From positions 248,001 through 312,000 of the forward strand of contig NZ_FWXR01000003.1 in assembly GCF_900176465.1 (NCBI RefSeq): 64,000 nucleotides of DNA. The letters are read 5' to 3'. Below the pieces are notes generated by a model, which worked only from the letters and a program-made list of their open reading frames with translations, was not told where the DNA came from and made no database searches. Each line of letters starts with the position of its first letter. The stretch's first letter is position 1. Made by a program: the position numbers and the translations under genes. Below, piece after piece: positions 38,855-50,491 of the stretch. Source of the DNA: Fulvimarina manganoxydans (GTDB lineage Bacteria > Pseudomonadota > Alphaproteobacteria > Rhizobiales > Rhizobiaceae).

Positions 38855-39511
38855 TTGACGCTCGACGTGAAAATTTGCGGCTTGAAGTCCCCTGAGGCAC
38901 TGGATGCGGCGATTTTGCGCGGCGCGAGCCATGTGGGTTTCGTCCACTTCGAACGAAGCCCGCGCCATCTGGCTTTGAGTGCGATGGCGGAGCTCGCCGA
39001 GATCGCGCGCGGCCGGGCGCAGATCGTTATCGTGACTGTCGATCCGGGTGACGATCTCGTCGACAAAATCTGCGGTGAGGTCAGGCCGGATTGGTTGCAA
39101 CTGCATGGCAAGGAAAGCCCCGAGCGCGTCGCCGCCATCAAGGATCGCTCTGGCCTGAAAGTCATGAAGGCCCTGGCCGTCTCCACCTATGACGATCTCT
39201 TGCCAGTCGACGCCTATCGGCCGGTCGCCGACGCGCTGCTTCTCGATTCCAAGCGCCCAAAAGGCTCGGTGCTGCCGGGCGGCAATGGGCTGTCCTTCGA
39301 CTGGCAGATCCTTGCAGCGCTTGACCCCGCGATCGGCTTCATGCTCTCCGGTGGTCTGAACGCCGACAATGTCTCGGATGCGCTGCGGATTGCGCGTCCG
39401 GCCGGCCTCGATATTTCGTCTGGCGTCGAAAGCGCGCCGGGCGTCAAGGATATCGGGCGCATTCATGCGTTTTTCGACGCTCTCGAACGCTCGCTTGAGC
39501 GCGCCGCTTGA
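38855..39511 (+). CDS. trpF: Phosphoribosylanthranilate isomerase
   Basis: TrpF catalyses the isomerisation of phosphoribosylanthranilate in tryptophan synthesis. The 218-residue barrel begins [30 protein letters not shown] with the catalytic Cys (ICGLK) and has the catalytic Asp region (VTVDPGDD), then [12 protein letters not shown] and [14 protein letters not shown] for phosphate binding. The start is a TTG at 38855, preceded by GAGAGG. It opens the trpF-trpB-cutA-trpA-accD-folC cluster. Confidence 0.93.
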   Translation: MTLDVKICGLKSPEALDAAILRGASHVGFVHFERSPRHLALSAMAELAEIARGRAQIVIVTVDPGDDLVDKICGEVRPDWLQLHGKESPERVAAIKDRSGLKVMKALAVSTYDDLLPVDAYRPVADALLLDSKRPKGSVLPGGNGLSFDWQILAALDPAIGFMLSGGLNADNVSDALRIARPAGLDISSGVESAPGVKDIGRIHAFFDALERSLERAA

Positions 39512-39566
39512 TCGCCCATCATGTCGTTTGCCAAGCGCCCCTTTTGAATTGAAGGTCTCCAAGACG

Positions 39567-40787
39567 ATGAACCAGCCTCTCACACCGAATTCCTTCCGCG
39601 CCGGCCCCGACGAGGATGGTCGCTTCGGCATTTTCGGCGGCCGCTTCGTTGCCGAGACGCTGATGCCGCTGATCCTCGATCTGCAGGAGGCTTGGGAGAC
39701 GGCGCGAAAGGACCCTGAGTTCGAGCGCGAGCTCGACGGCCTCAACGCGACTTATACAGGCCGGCCGTCGCCGCTCTATTTCGCGGAACGGCTGACCGAG
39801 AAACTCGGCGGCGCGAAGATCTATTTCAAGCGCGATGAGCTCAATCACACCGGTTCGCACAAGATCAACAATTGCCTTGGCCAGATCCTGCTCGCCCGCA
39901 AGATGGGGAAGACGCGGATCATCGCCGAGACCGGGGCCGGGCAGCACGGCGTGGCGACGGCAACGGTCTGTGCCCGCTTTGGCCTGCCTTGCGTCGTCTA
40001 TATGGGCGCCACCGACGTGGAGCGTCAGGCGCCCAATGTCTTCCGCATGAAGCTGCTCGGCGCTGAGGTGAAACCGGTGACGGCTGGCCATGGCACGCTG
40101 AAGGACGCCATGAACGAGGCGCTGCGCGACTGGGTCACCAATGTCGATTCGACCTATTATCTGATCGGCACGGCCGCCGGCCCGCATCCCTATCCCGAAC
40201 TCGTGCGCGAGTTCCAGTCGGTGATCGGCAAGGAGGCCAAGGAGCAGATGCTCGCCGCTGAAGGCCGGTTGCCGGACATGCTCGTGGCCGCCGTCGGCGG
40301 CGGTTCAAACGCGATCGGCCTGTTCCACCCCTTCCTCGACGACAAGGACGTTTCCATCGTCGGCGTCGAAGCCGGCGGCAAGGGCCTCGACGGCGAAGAG
40401 CATTGCGCGTCTCTGACGGCTGGCTCGCCGGGCGTCCTCCATGGCAATCGCACTTATCTCCTGCAAACGGGAGATGGGCAGATCAAGGAAGGCCATTCGA
40501 TCTCCGCCGGTCTCGATTATCCCGGCATCGGGCCTGAGCATTCATGGCTGAAGGAGACCGGCCGCGTCGATTATGTGCCGATCATGGATGACGAGGCCCT
40601 ATCGGCCTTCCAGCTTCTGACTCGCACCGAGGGTATCATCCCGGCACTGGAGCCGGCCCATGCGCTCGCAGAGGTGGTCAAGCGCGCTCCGCAGATGGAC
40701 AAGGACCAGATCATCCTGATGAATCTGTGCGGGCGAGGGGACAAGGACGTCTTCACCGCCGCCAAACATCTGGGCGTCGATCTCTGA
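39567..40787 (+). CDS. trpB: Tryptophan synthase beta chain
   Basis: TrpB joins indole and serine in a PLP reaction. The 406-residue protein has [17 protein letters not shown] near the N-terminus, the Schiff-base Lys in [33 protein letters not shown], and [12 protein letters not shown] for PLP phosphate binding. The ATG at 39567 begins [10 protein letters not shown]. The frame is open upstream into trpF, but the family starts here. It is followed after 157 bases by cutA. Confidence 0.97.
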   Translation: MNQPLTPNSFRAGPDEDGRFGIFGGRFVAETLMPLILDLQEAWETARKDPEFERELDGLNATYTGRPSPLYFAERLTEKLGGAKIYFKRDELNHTGSHKINNCLGQILLARKMGKTRIIAETGAGQHGVATATVCARFGLPCVVYMGATDVERQAPNVFRMKLLGAEVKPVTAGHGTLKDAMNEALRDWVTNVDSTYYLIGTAAGPHPYPELVREFQSVIGKEAKEQMLAAEGRLPDMLVAAVGGGSNAIGLFHPFLDDKDVSIVGVEAGGKGLDGEEHCASLTAGSPGVLHGNRTYLLQTGDGQIKEGHSISAGLDYPGIGPEHSWLKETGRVDYVPIMDDEALSAFQLLTRTEGIIPALEPAHALAEVVKRAPQMDKDQIILMNLCGRGDKDVFTAAKHLGVDL

Positions 40788-40944
40788 CGCCGGAGACCTG
40801 CTTCATCCCTTACGATAGCGGAGAAGGCGTCTTGTGACGTCAATCTCCGGCCGTCACCCTTGGCTGAAGGATTGAACAGTCTCATACCGATCTTATGTCC
40901 GGTTTTGACCCCTTGGGTGGCAGCAAACCGAATGGCAGCCGATC

Positions 40945-41271
40945 ATGACTGAAATCGTCGATATCCACGTGACCTGCTCGACTCTCGAGGAGGCGCGTCA
41001 GCTCTCGCATCAATTGCTGGACGCGAAGCTCGCGGCCTGTTGCCAGATCGGCAAGGATATCGACAGCCGCTATTGGTATGGCGGCAAGCAGCATCGAGGC
41101 GATGAAAGCCCGCTGGTCATCAAGACGCGTGGCGACTTTTTCGACAAGGTCGCGGCGGTGATCCGTGAAAGCCACAGTTACGAGACACCCGCTATTATCG
41201 GTTTCAAGCCCGATTATGCGGACGAGGCGACAGTCGCCTGGATCGTCGAGACCTGTACGGGCGAGGCTTGA
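40945..41271 (+). CDS. cutA: Divalent cation tolerance protein CutA
   Basis: CutA is a trimeric ferredoxin-like-fold protein associated with copper tolerance. The 108 residues have VTCSTLEEARQLSHQLLDAKLAACCQI and ESPLVIKTRGDFFDKVAAVIRESHSYETPAIIGF, the family signatures. Its position between trpB and trpA is unusual, as these are normally adjacent. An SD is not strong. Gaps of 157 and 212 bases on each side suggest an inserted gene with its own promoter. Confidence 0.9.
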   Translation: MTEIVDIHVTCSTLEEARQLSHQLLDAKLAACCQIGKDIDSRYWYGGKQHRGDESPLVIKTRGDFFDKVAAVIRESHSYETPAIIGFKPDYADEATVAWIVETCTGEA

Positions 41272-41483
41272 ACACCTAACCCGAAAGCTAATGTCCGCGC
41301 CATCAATGCCAAATGCGAATGGTGGGTTGCGTTCGGGCGAAAGCATGAGGCCAAAGGCGGCTTATGCTTGGCATGGCTGCGGCGAATGGCGTAAGGAGCG
41401 CATCACACAGACTGGGCCGGTCGCATCAAGGCGACCTCCAAACCGGCCCTGGTTCGCCCGAAGACAGCGCCTGAAAGACAGCC

Positions 41484-42317
41484 ATGACGACACGCATCGA
41501 GGACCGCTTCGCGAAATTGAAGAACGAGGGACGTCCGGCGCTCGTGACATTCGTCATGGGAGGCGATCCTGATCATCAGACGTCGCTCGACATCGTCAAG
41601 GCTCTGCCGGGCGCCGGTGCGGACATTATCGAACTTGGCATGCCCTTCTCCGATCCGATGGCCGATGGTCCCTCGATCCAGAAAGCGGGCCTTCGAGCGC
41701 TTCAGGCCGGTGCGAGCCTGAAGAAGACGCTCGACATCGTCCGCTCCTTCCGGGACGACGATGCACAGACCCCGCTAATCCTCATGGGCTATTTCAACCC
41801 CATCTATATCTACGGCGTCGACGCTTTCGTCCGTGACGCGTTGGATGCCGGCGTTGACGGCCTCATAGTCGTCGATCTGCCGCCGGAAATGGACGAGGAG
41901 CTCTGCCTGCCGGCTCTGAAGGCCGGGCTCAACTTCATTCGCCTTGCGACCCCGACGACCGACGACAAGCGCCTCCCGGCTGTGCTGAAGAACACGTCCG
42001 GTTTCGTTTATTACGTCTCGATCACCGGGATCACCGGCGCAGCTGCCCCGGACGCCGGCAAGGTCGCGGCTGCCGTCACACGGATCAAGGGCCATACCAG
42101 TCTTCCCGTCTGCGTCGGCTTCGGCGTCCGGACGGCTGAACAGGCCGAGGAGATCGGCAAGGGAGCCGATGGCGTCGTCGTCGGCTCGGCGATCGTTTCG
42201 GCGATCGAGGCCTCGCTTGTGAACGGACATGCGGGCGAGACGACAGTTTCCGACGTCCTGCGCATCGTGGGCGAGCTCTCGAAGGGTGTTTCTGCCGCGC
42301 GACTTGCGAAAGCCTGA
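41484..42317 (+). CDS. trpA: Tryptophan synthase alpha chain
   Basis: TrpA cleaves indole-glycerol phosphate to indole for TrpB. The 277-residue barrel has the catalytic Glu and Asp in [19 protein letters not shown], then [33 protein letters not shown], and [27 protein letters not shown]. The gene is intact. It lies 212 bases after cutA and 57 bases before accD on the same strand. Confidence 0.97.
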   Translation: MTTRIEDRFAKLKNEGRPALVTFVMGGDPDHQTSLDIVKALPGAGADIIELGMPFSDPMADGPSIQKAGLRALQAGASLKKTLDIVRSFRDDDAQTPLILMGYFNPIYIYGVDAFVRDALDAGVDGLIVVDLPPEMDEELCLPALKAGLNFIRLATPTTDDKRLPAVLKNTSGFVYYVSITGITGAAAPDAGKVAAAVTRIKGHTSLPVCVGFGVRTAEQAEEIGKGADGVVVGSAIVSAIEASLVNGHAGETTVSDVLRIVGELSKGVSAARLAKA

Positions 42318-42373
42318 CGGATAGACCACATCCGCACACTGAAACGAGACATGCTGACGAAGGCCTGAGCCCC

Positions 42374-43312
42374 GTGAACTGGATCACCAACTACGTCCGT
42401 CCGAAATTCTCCAGCCTTCTGGGTCCTCGGCAAGTGCCGGACAATCTCTGGATCAAATGTCCCGAGACCGGTGAAATGGTGTTTCACAAGGATCTCGAAG
42501 CCAATCAGTGGGTGGTCCCGTCCTCCGGCTTCCACATGAAGATTCGCGCGAAGGACCGGCTGACGGCCTTCTTTGACGACGGCGCCTTCGAGACGATTGA
42601 TCTGCCGCCAGTCGCGAGCGACCCGCTGAAATTCCGGGATTCTAAGCGCTACACCGATCGCTTGAAGGAGTATCGCGCCAAGACCGAGATGGATGATGCG
42701 GTTCTCGTCGCAAAGGGTGCGATCGAAGGTCTGCCAATCGTCGCGACGGTTCAGGATTTCGCTTTCATGGGCGGCTCTCTCGGCATGGCGGCGGGCGAGG
42801 CTATCGTCCGCGGCTTCGAGACCGCGATCGAAGAGCGCCGTCCGCTGGTCCTATTCTCTGCCTCTGGCGGCGCCCGCATGCAGGAGGGCATTCTCTCTCT
42901 CATGCAGCTTCCACGCACGACGGTCGCCGTCGAGATGCTGAAGGAAGCGGGACTTCCCTATATCGTCGTGTTGACCAACCCGACGGCAGGCGGCGTGTCG
43001 GCCTCCTATGCGATGCTTGGCGACGTGCATATCGCCGAGCCCGGCGCGGTCATCGGCTTTGCCGGGGCCCGGGTCATCGAGCAGACGATCCGCGAAAAAC
43101 TGCCGGAAGGCTTCCAGCGGGCCGAATATCTGATGGAGCACGGGATGGTCGACATGGTCGTCCATCGCCATGAGTTGAAGGCGAAGATCGCCGGGCTTTT
43201 GAAACTCCTGACCAAGACGCCGGCGGATGCGGCCGCGTCGAGCGACGGCAGCGTTGAGGCGGCGAGCCTGACCGAGAAGGACGTCAAACAAGCCGAGGCG
43301 CAACCGAGCTGA
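42374..43312 (+). CDS. accD: Acetyl-CoA carboxylase carboxyltransferase beta subunit
   Basis: AccD transfers the carboxyl group from biotin to acetyl-CoA with AccA. The 312-residue protein starts at GTG 42374, [17 protein letters not shown]. The carboxylase core is present: [43 protein letters not shown] and [24 protein letters not shown]. The N-terminal zinc ribbon has lost three of its four cysteines (only [10 protein letters not shown] remains), as I recall for other alphaproteobacteria. It precedes folC. Confidence 0.95.
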   Translation: MNWITNYVRPKFSSLLGPRQVPDNLWIKCPETGEMVFHKDLEANQWVVPSSGFHMKIRAKDRLTAFFDDGAFETIDLPPVASDPLKFRDSKRYTDRLKEYRAKTEMDDAVLVAKGAIEGLPIVATVQDFAFMGGSLGMAAGEAIVRGFETAIEERRPLVLFSASGGARMQEGILSLMQLPRTTVAVEMLKEAGLPYIVVLTNPTAGGVSASYAMLGDVHIAEPGAVIGFAGARVIEQTIREKLPEGFQRAEYLMEHGMVDMVVHRHELKAKIAGLLKLLTKTPADAAASSDGSVEAASLTEKDVKQAEAQPS

Positions 43313-43478
43313 TATCCTGCGGGGCGCGATCTTGCGCCGCCTTTCAGGCTGGTCTTCCGCCGTGTCTTATCGCGATGCGACCCTCCGTCACGGCGTGGTT
43401 TGAAAACACCCCAATGGCGATCTCTTGAAGGGGTTTGCGCTTTGCAAACCCTCTTCGGCTGGCATAAGTCGTGAGGAT

Positions 43479-44813
43479 ATGACGACCACTTCCCTCGCCA
43501 CCATGGAGATCGAGCGGCTCCTTGCCCGCCATCCGAAAGGTTACGATCTTTCGCTCGATCGAATTCGCCAGCTGCTCGCCAAGCTTGGCGATCCGCAAAA
43601 GCGTCTGCCGCCCGTGGTCCATGTGGCGGGAACCAACGGCAAGGGGTCGGTCTCCGCCTTTTGCCGCGCGATCCTCGAAGCCGACACCCGTTCGGTCCAT
43701 GTGCACACCTCGCCCCATCTCGTCTCGTGGCATGAGCGATACCGGCTGGGCCGCCAGGGCGAGCCGGGCCGTCTGGTCGCCGACGATGTCTTGGCCGACG
43801 CGGTGATGCGCGCTGCCCGGGCCAATGGCGACGATTCCATTACCGTCTTCGAAGTGCTGACGGCCGTGACGTTTCTCCTGTTTTCGGAAAACCCGGCCGA
43901 TGTGGCCGTAATCGAGGTCGGACTGGGCGGGCGCTTCGACGCGACCAACGTCTTGGAACGCCCGGCCGTTTCAATCATCACGCCGGTATCCCTCGACCAC
44001 CAGTCCTTCCTCGGCGACCGGGTCGAACTCATCGCCGCGGAAAAGGCGGGGATCATCAAGCCCGGCGTGCCGCTCGTCATCGGCCAGCAGAGCGAGCGGG
44101 TCGCCGTCGACGTGATCACATCGATCGCCGACCGCAATGGCGCGCCTGTCAAACTCTATGGCGAGGACTTCTTCGCCTTCGAAGAACGCGGACGTCTGGT
44201 CTTTCAGGACGATATCGGACTGCTCGATCTTCCCCTGCCGAGGCTTCCCGGACGCCACCAGCTGTCGAACGCCGCCACGGCCATCGCGGCGCTTCGCAGC
44301 GCCGGCTTCGATCCAAGCGAAGACGCGATCGCGGCTGCCATGGGAACCGTCTCATGGCCAGGTCGTCTACAGAAAATCACCTCGGGCCCGCTCTTCGACG
44401 CGATGGTTCCCGGCGGCGAACTTTGGATCGATGGCGGGCACAATCCGGGCGCCGGGGCGGTCATCTCGGAGGTTTTCGCCAATCTCGAAGACAAGGTGTC
44501 CCGGCCGCTCTTTCTCATCTGCGGCATGCTTAACACCAAGGACCCGACGGGGTTCTTCGAGGCGTTCGGCGGGATCGCCCGGCGCGTCCTGACCGTGCCG
44601 CTTTCGACGACCGACGCCGGGATCGATCCGGAAGAGCTTGCCGAATTCGCTCTCGATACAGGCCTCGACGGCGAAGCAGTCGAGAGCGTCGAGGCCGCAC
44701 TGCGCCTTGTTTCAGACAACTGGCAGGTCCAGCCTGCCCCCCGCTTCCTCATCTGCGGCTCGCTCTATCTCGTCGGCGAGGTCTTGGAGAAGAGTGGGCT
44801 GGCGCCGGAATAG
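43479..44813 (+). CDS. folC: Folylpolyglutamate/dihydrofolate synthase
   Basis: FolC ligates glutamate to (di)hydrofolate. The 444-residue product has the ATP-binding P-loop VAGTNGKGSVSAFC, then HVHTSPHLVSWHERYRL, and GLGGRFDATNVL and ITPVSLDHQSFLG, typical of Mur-ligase-like folate ligases. The ATG at 43479 is preceded by GTGAGG. The frame is open upstream. It converges on hisA with a 43-base gap. Confidence 0.94.
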   Translation: MTTTSLATMEIERLLARHPKGYDLSLDRIRQLLAKLGDPQKRLPPVVHVAGTNGKGSVSAFCRAILEADTRSVHVHTSPHLVSWHERYRLGRQGEPGRLVADDVLADAVMRAARANGDDSITVFEVLTAVTFLLFSENPADVAVIEVGLGGRFDATNVLERPAVSIITPVSLDHQSFLGDRVELIAAEKAGIIKPGVPLVIGQQSERVAVDVITSIADRNGAPVKLYGEDFFAFEERGRLVFQDDIGLLDLPLPRLPGRHQLSNAATAIAALRSAGFDPSEDAIAAAMGTVSWPGRLQKITSGPLFDAMVPGGELWIDGGHNPGAGAVISEVFANLEDKVSRPLFLICGMLNTKDPTGFFEAFGGIARRVLTVPLSTTDAGIDPEELAEFALDTGLDGEAVESVEAALRLVSDNWQVQPAPRFLICGSLYLVGEVLEKSGLAPE

Positions 44814-44856
44814 TTTGCCTCTTTGGCTCAGCCAAAATGCGGTGCTGGAACCTCCG

Positions 44857-45597
44857 TCAACAGTCCCCGCCGAGAACCCGTAATGCTTCCTTCGTATCGA
44901 TGCGGCCGTCATAGAGAGCGCGGCCGGAGATGGCGCCTTCCAGGCGGGCGGCGTCCGGCATCGTCAGCCGAACCACATCGGCCATCGAGGCAAGGCCGCC
45001 CGAGGCGATGACCGGGATTGAGACGGCTTCGGCCAGATCGATCGTCGCCTCCCAATTGATGCCGGCAAGGACGCCGTCGCGGTCAATATCCGTATAGACG
45101 ATCGCGGCGACGCCGGCGTCCTCGAAGCGTTTGGCGAGTTCGATGGCCGAAAGTTCGGACGTCTCCGCCCAGCCTTCCACCGCGACCTTGCCGCCTTTGG
45201 CGTCGATGCCGACGGCGATCTGACCGGGAAAGCGGCGCGAGGCCTCGATGACGAGATCGGGGTCGCGCACGGCGACCGTTCCGAGAATGACGCGCGCCAA
45301 GCCCTTGCCGAGCCATCTTTCGATATCGGCCATGGTGCGGATACCGCCGCCGAGCTGGACCTTCATCAACCCGCCGACCTCGGTGAGAATGGCATCGACC
45401 GCCTCGCCATTGATGGCGGTGCCAGCGAATGCGCCATTGAGATCGACCACATGAAGATGGCTGAACCCATCAGCCTGAAAGCTACGGGCCTGGGCCGCGG
45501 GATCGGCATTGTACACAGTTGCCTCGTCCATCAGGCCGAGTTTGAGGCGCACACAAGCACCGTCCTTAAGGTCGATGGCTGGGAAGAGAATTGGCAT
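44857..45597 (-). CDS. hisA: HisA isomerase (ProFAR isomerase)
   Basis: HisA isomerises the ProFAR intermediate in histidine synthesis. The 246-residue barrel has the catalytic Asp in [15 protein letters not shown] and the second Asp in [12 protein letters not shown], with [13 protein letters not shown] and [11 protein letters not shown] for phosphate binding. ATG 45597 starts MPILFPAID. The codon at 45606 is TTG. It is separated from hisH by only a few bases. hisF and hisE, which usually follow, are missing here. Confidence 0.95.
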   Translation of the reverse strand: MPILFPAIDLKDGACVRLKLGLMDEATVYNADPAAQARSFQADGFSHLHVVDLNGAFAGTAINGEAVDAILTEVGGLMKVQLGGGIRTMADIERWLGKGLARVILGTVAVRDPDLVIEASRRFPGQIAVGIDAKGGKVAVEGWAETSELSAIELAKRFEDAGVAAIVYTDIDRDGVLAGINWEATIDLAEAVSIPVIASGGLASMADVVRLTMPDAARLEGAISGRALYDGRIDTKEALRVLGGDC

Positions 45598-45602
45598 AGC
45601 TT

Positions 45603-46256
45603 TCAAGGCGTCCAGGTCAGGAAGTTGGAAATCAGCTTGAGGCCGAGCGTCTGGCTTTTTTCAGGGTGGAACTGCGTTCCGACCTTGTTGCCGCTCGCCA
45701 CCATGGCAGTGACATCGCCGCCGTAATCGGTCGTTGCCACCAACTGGTCGGCGCGTGCCGCGGCCAGGTGATAGGAGTGGACGAAATAGGCGTGGAGCCC
45801 GTCCGGGCCGGTCTCGATTCCGTTCAGAAGCGGGTGGTCGGTGACGACGGAGAGCGTGTTCCAGCCGATCTGGGGGATTTTCAGCTTCGCATCGTCCGGC
45901 TCGATCTTGACGACATCGCCGTCTACCCAGCCGAAACCCGCCGTTGTCGCTTTCTCCAAGCCCCGTTCGGCCATCAGCTGCATGCCAACGCAAATGCCCA
46001 GAAAGGGGCGGCCAGCGGTCTCGATCACCTCTTGCAGGGCTTCAGCCATTCCAGAGACCCCGTCGAGCCCGGCGCGGCAGTCGGCATAGGCGCCGACCCC
46101 CGGAAGCACGATCCGGTCGGCCTTGCGGGCGACCTCGGCATCGTCGGTGAGGATGATATCCGCATCGACCCCGCTTTCGCGGGCCGCTCGTTCGAAGGCC
46201 TTGGTCGCCGAGCGCAAATTGCCGGAGCCGTAGTCGATGATCGCAACGGTCTGCAT
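45603..46256 (-). CDS. hisH: Imidazole glycerol phosphate synthase glutaminase HisH
   Basis: HisH supplies ammonia from glutamine to HisF. The 217-residue amidotransferase has the nucleophile Cys in [15 protein letters not shown] and the His-Glu pair in [14 protein letters not shown]. The first residues [25 protein letters not shown] are family-like. It is between DUF2628 and hisA. The cyclase partner hisF must be elsewhere in the genome. Confidence 0.95.
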   Translation of the reverse strand: MQTVAIIDYGSGNLRSATKAFERAARESGVDADIILTDDAEVARKADRIVLPGVGAYADCRAGLDGVSGMAEALQEVIETAGRPFLGICVGMQLMAERGLEKATTAGFGWVDGDVVKIEPDDAKLKIPQIGWNTLSVVTDHPLLNGIETGPDGLHAYFVHSYHLAAARADQLVATTDYGGDVTAMVASGNKVGTQFHPEKSQTLGLKLISNFLTWTP

Positions 46257-46274
46257 GAATGTCTCCGATGGGCT

Positions 46275-46784
46275 TCAGGCGCTGGGGGGCGAGGCGGGCG
46301 GCGTCGGTGCAGTCCAGGGCAGGGTGACTGGCGGGCTTACCGGTGGCGGCGTTCTCTTCAGCGCGCGCTTGTTGCCGGCCCCCTCCAGCACGGGGCTCTG
46401 CCCGTGAAAATAGATCGTCTCGGCCTCTGACAGATTGCCGGCATGGATGACGGTCGCCTCGCGCCAACCTTTGCAGCGCAGCCGCTCGCAGACGAGGTTT
46501 CTGCCTTCTAGGCCGATCAGAAGCGCCAGACCGATCTGGATGGCGGAGGAGAGAAGTTCAAGATCCGACCCGGCCATCAGGACATAAAGGCCGATGTCGA
46601 GGCCGAGGACGACGAGACCTGCGATCCAGAGACGGTGCCAGAAGAGCCAGAGAAACGTGAAGAAGAAGGCAAGCGGTGAGAAGCGATCCTTGATGAAGCG
46701 GGCATTCTCGCTTGGCTTCGCCCCTCCGCTGTCGGATGGCCCGCCACCAGGCGGCTCCAAGACAATCCAGCGCGCGAGCCTCAC
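46275..46784 (-). CDS. DUF2628-domain membrane protein
   Basis: This is a 169-residue protein with two to three hydrophobic segments ([45 protein letters not shown]). The [24 protein letters not shown] region followed by [15 protein letters not shown] is the DUF2628 pattern. It is placed between hisB and hisH, an order I recall from Hyphomicrobiales. The Pro-rich C-terminal tail is disordered. The GTG start at 46784 overlaps the hisB stop (GTGA). The function is unknown. Confidence 0.85.
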   Translation of the reverse strand: MRLARWIVLEPPGGGPSDSGGAKPSENARFIKDRFSPLAFFFTFLWLFWHRLWIAGLVVLGLDIGLYVLMAGSDLELLSSAIQIGLALLIGLEGRNLVCERLRCKGWREATVIHAGNLSEAETIYFHGQSPVLEGAGNKRALKRTPPPVSPPVTLPWTAPTPPASPPSA

Positions 46785-47389
46785 GCCAGCATTCCCTTCG
46801 TGGACGGGACAAGGTCCGCCTGGCGCGGATCAATGGCGATGGCATCGCCCAGCACCCGCGCCACGGCCTTGAAGCAGGTCTCCGCAATATGATGGGCATT
46901 CGCGCCATAGAGGTTTGTAATGTGGAGGGTCACGCCGGCATTCTGGGCAAAGGCCTGAAAGAACTCGCGCACGAGCTCCGTGTCGAAGGTGCCAATCTTC
47001 TCTCGCGGGAACTCGGCTGAAAACACCAGGAAAGGCCGCCCTGAGACGTCGATCGCCGCGCGGGTCAGGCATTCGTCCATGGCGAGATCGAGCGAGGCGT
47101 AGCGGCGAATCCCGCGCCTGTCGCCCAATGCTTGGCGAATCGCCTGACCTATGACGATACCGGTGTCTTCGACCGTGTGATGATCGTCGATATGCAGGTC
47201 GCCCTTCGCCTCAATCTCCATGTCGATCAGCGAGTGGCGCGAGAGCTGGTCGAGCATATGGTCGAAGAAGCCGATGCCGGTCTCGATCGTCGAGCGGCCG
47301 CTCCCGTCTAGATCGACTCGCGTGCGGATCGCCGTTTCCTTGGTGGTCCGCTCGATCGTGGCATCGCGCCGCCCGGCATTGCCTGCCAT
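46781..47389 (-). CDS. hisB: Imidazoleglycerol-phosphate dehydratase
   Basis: HisB dehydrates imidazoleglycerol phosphate. The 202-residue product has the metal-binding motif [13 protein letters not shown], the [20 protein letters not shown] region and [22 protein letters not shown] at the C-terminus. It is the first gene of the minus-strand his cluster. Its stop overlaps the DUF2628 start. The upstream gap carries a likely intergenic repeat. Confidence 0.96.
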   Translation of the reverse strand: MAGNAGRRDATIERTTKETAIRTRVDLDGSGRSTIETGIGFFDHMLDQLSRHSLIDMEIEAKGDLHIDDHHTVEDTGIVIGQAIRQALGDRRGIRRYASLDLAMDECLTRAAIDVSGRPFLVFSAEFPREKIGTFDTELVREFFQAFAQNAGVTLHITNLYGANAHHIAETCFKAVARVLGDAIAIDPRQADLVPSTKGMLA

Positions 47390-47424
47390 AATGATCCTCT
47401 TACGCCTTTGATTGTCCTTCGTGC

Positions 47425-47505
47425 TTCTAGAGCATCGAGCGGAAGCGTGAAAAGCGCTTTCGCATCATCGCAAGGATGCGATCGCATCATCTTGCGCTGA
47501 GTGAA
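47425..47505. repeat. Intergenic RIME-like repeat candidate
   Basis: The stretch contains CTAGAGCATCGAGCGGAAGC and a GCATCATCGCAAGGATGCGATCGC region with imperfect inverted symmetry. It has the look of common Hyphomicrobiales intergenic elements (CTAGAGCAT... near gene ends), which I recall but cannot verify here. Confidence 0.35.
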
Positions 47506-47628
47506 GTTTCAGGGATGATGCCGTCGGGCGTCATATAGCCGCCTACGGAGTGTGGAGGCGACGCGTTGCAGCCGAGGCTGCACCTTCGCTATGGAGACGG
47601 TATCTCTTAAGTGCCGACCGGAGTTCCA

Positions 47629-48795
47629 ATGCCCGCAAGCCGTTTCGAAAGCGATCGCAAGAATTGGGGTCCAGTGCGGACGGCCCTCGAGCATTTGATC
47701 GGCACCGGCGAGATAGAGGCGGACCCGGCCCAGCGCCTTCTGGCCGATCGCCTCGACCGGCTCGACAAGGACCTTTCGGCGACGAGCCTTGCGACCAAGT
47801 CGAGCGCGCTTGGCTGGCTGTTCGGCAAGAAGAGTAAGCGCGAGCCGGTCCGCGGCCTCTATGTCCATGGATCGGTCGGGCGCGGAAAAACCATGCTCAT
47901 GGACATGTTCTTCCGCCAGAGTTCGGTCTCGAAGAAGCGTCGAGTCCACTTCCACGCCTTCATGGGCGACGTCCATGATCGTATCGGCGCGCATCGCGAC
48001 AAGGTTCGCGACGGTACGGCCAAGCAGGACGATCCGATCCCGCCGGTCGCCGAACAGATTGCTCGAGAGAGCCTGCTCCTTTGTTTCGACGAATTCTCCG
48101 TTACGGACGTTGCTGACGCAATGATCCTTTCGCGGCTCTTCGACGCCCTCTTTGCCGAGGGTGTCGTCCTCGTCGCGACCTCCAATGTGGCGCCGGACGA
48201 TCTCTACAAGGACGGCCTCAATCGCGGCCTCTTCCTGCCCTTCGTCGACAGGCTTAAGGACCATGTCGAAGTCTTGGCCCTGGACGGCACCGAGGATTAT
48301 CGGCTTGCCGCAATCGGTTCGGAAGACCTTTATGTCACGCCGCTCGGTGAGGAAGCGGTTGCTCGGATCGACGCGGTCTGGACGACGCTTCTTTCGGGCG
48401 AGAAGGAGGGGACTGCCTCATTGTCGGTCAAGGGCCGGACAATCCCGGTGCCGCGCGCCGGCAATGGTGCAGCGCGCTTCTCTTTCGGTGATCTCCTTCA
48501 GCGACCGCTTGGCGCCCAGGACTATCTGGCTCTCGCACGCCGATTCCATACGGTCGTGGTCGAGAATGTCCCCGCCATGGACGTCTCCCAGCGCAATGAG
48601 GCCAAACGTCTGATCAATCTGGTCGACACCTTTTATGACGGGCGCCGGCGTCTCATCCTCTCGGCGGAAGTGCCGGCCAAAGAGCTTTACACCGCGCCAT
48701 CGGGGACGGAGCGCTTCGAATTCGAGCGCACGGTGTCCCGACTCTTTGAGATGCGCAGTGAGGATTATTTCAGCCACGACAAAGGCGAGGCATAG
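47629..48795 (+). CDS. zapE: ZapE/AFG1-family ATPase
   Basis: ZapE is a cell-division-linked ATPase of the AFG1 family. The 388-residue product has Walker A GLYVHGSVGRGKTMLMDMFF, Walker B LLCFDEFSVTDV and the sensor-like VATSNVAPDDLYKDGLNRGLFLPF. ATG 47629 has GGAG five bases upstream. It lies upstream of mdh, as in rhizobial genomes I recall, but 658 bases away, so it is likely a separate transcript. Confidence 0.9.
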   Translation: MPASRFESDRKNWGPVRTALEHLIGTGEIEADPAQRLLADRLDRLDKDLSATSLATKSSALGWLFGKKSKREPVRGLYVHGSVGRGKTMLMDMFFRQSSVSKKRRVHFHAFMGDVHDRIGAHRDKVRDGTAKQDDPIPPVAEQIARESLLLCFDEFSVTDVADAMILSRLFDALFAEGVVLVATSNVAPDDLYKDGLNRGLFLPFVDRLKDHVEVLALDGTEDYRLAAIGSEDLYVTPLGEEAVARIDAVWTTLLSGEKEGTASLSVKGRTIPVPRAGNGAARFSFGDLLQRPLGAQDYLALARRFHTVVVENVPAMDVSQRNEAKRLINLVDTFYDGRRRLILSAEVPAKELYTAPSGTERFEFERTVSRLFEMRSEDYFSHDKGEA

Positions 48796-50416
<1,621 letters not shown>

Positions 50417-50427
50417 TCGAACCTGTC

Positions 50428-50457
50428 CGGGCCGCCTCTTGTAGGTGGCCCGTTTTT
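50428..50457 (+). terminator. Terminator-like hairpin between mdh and sucC
   Basis: The arms CGGGCCGCCT and AGGTGGCCCG (50428-50437 and 50443-50452, one G-T pair) enclose a five-base loop and are followed by five T (50453-50457). It lies 12 bases after the mdh stop and 34 before sucC. It could be a partial terminator. Confidence 0.75.
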
Positions 50458-50491
50458 AACTCTGCTCGCCGCAAGGGACGAGGACACTTTC

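Noticed and set aside
38700..38900. 66-codon minus-strand frame just before trpF
   Set aside because: Overlaps trpF's start on the opposite strand; basic shadow product and no ribosome site.
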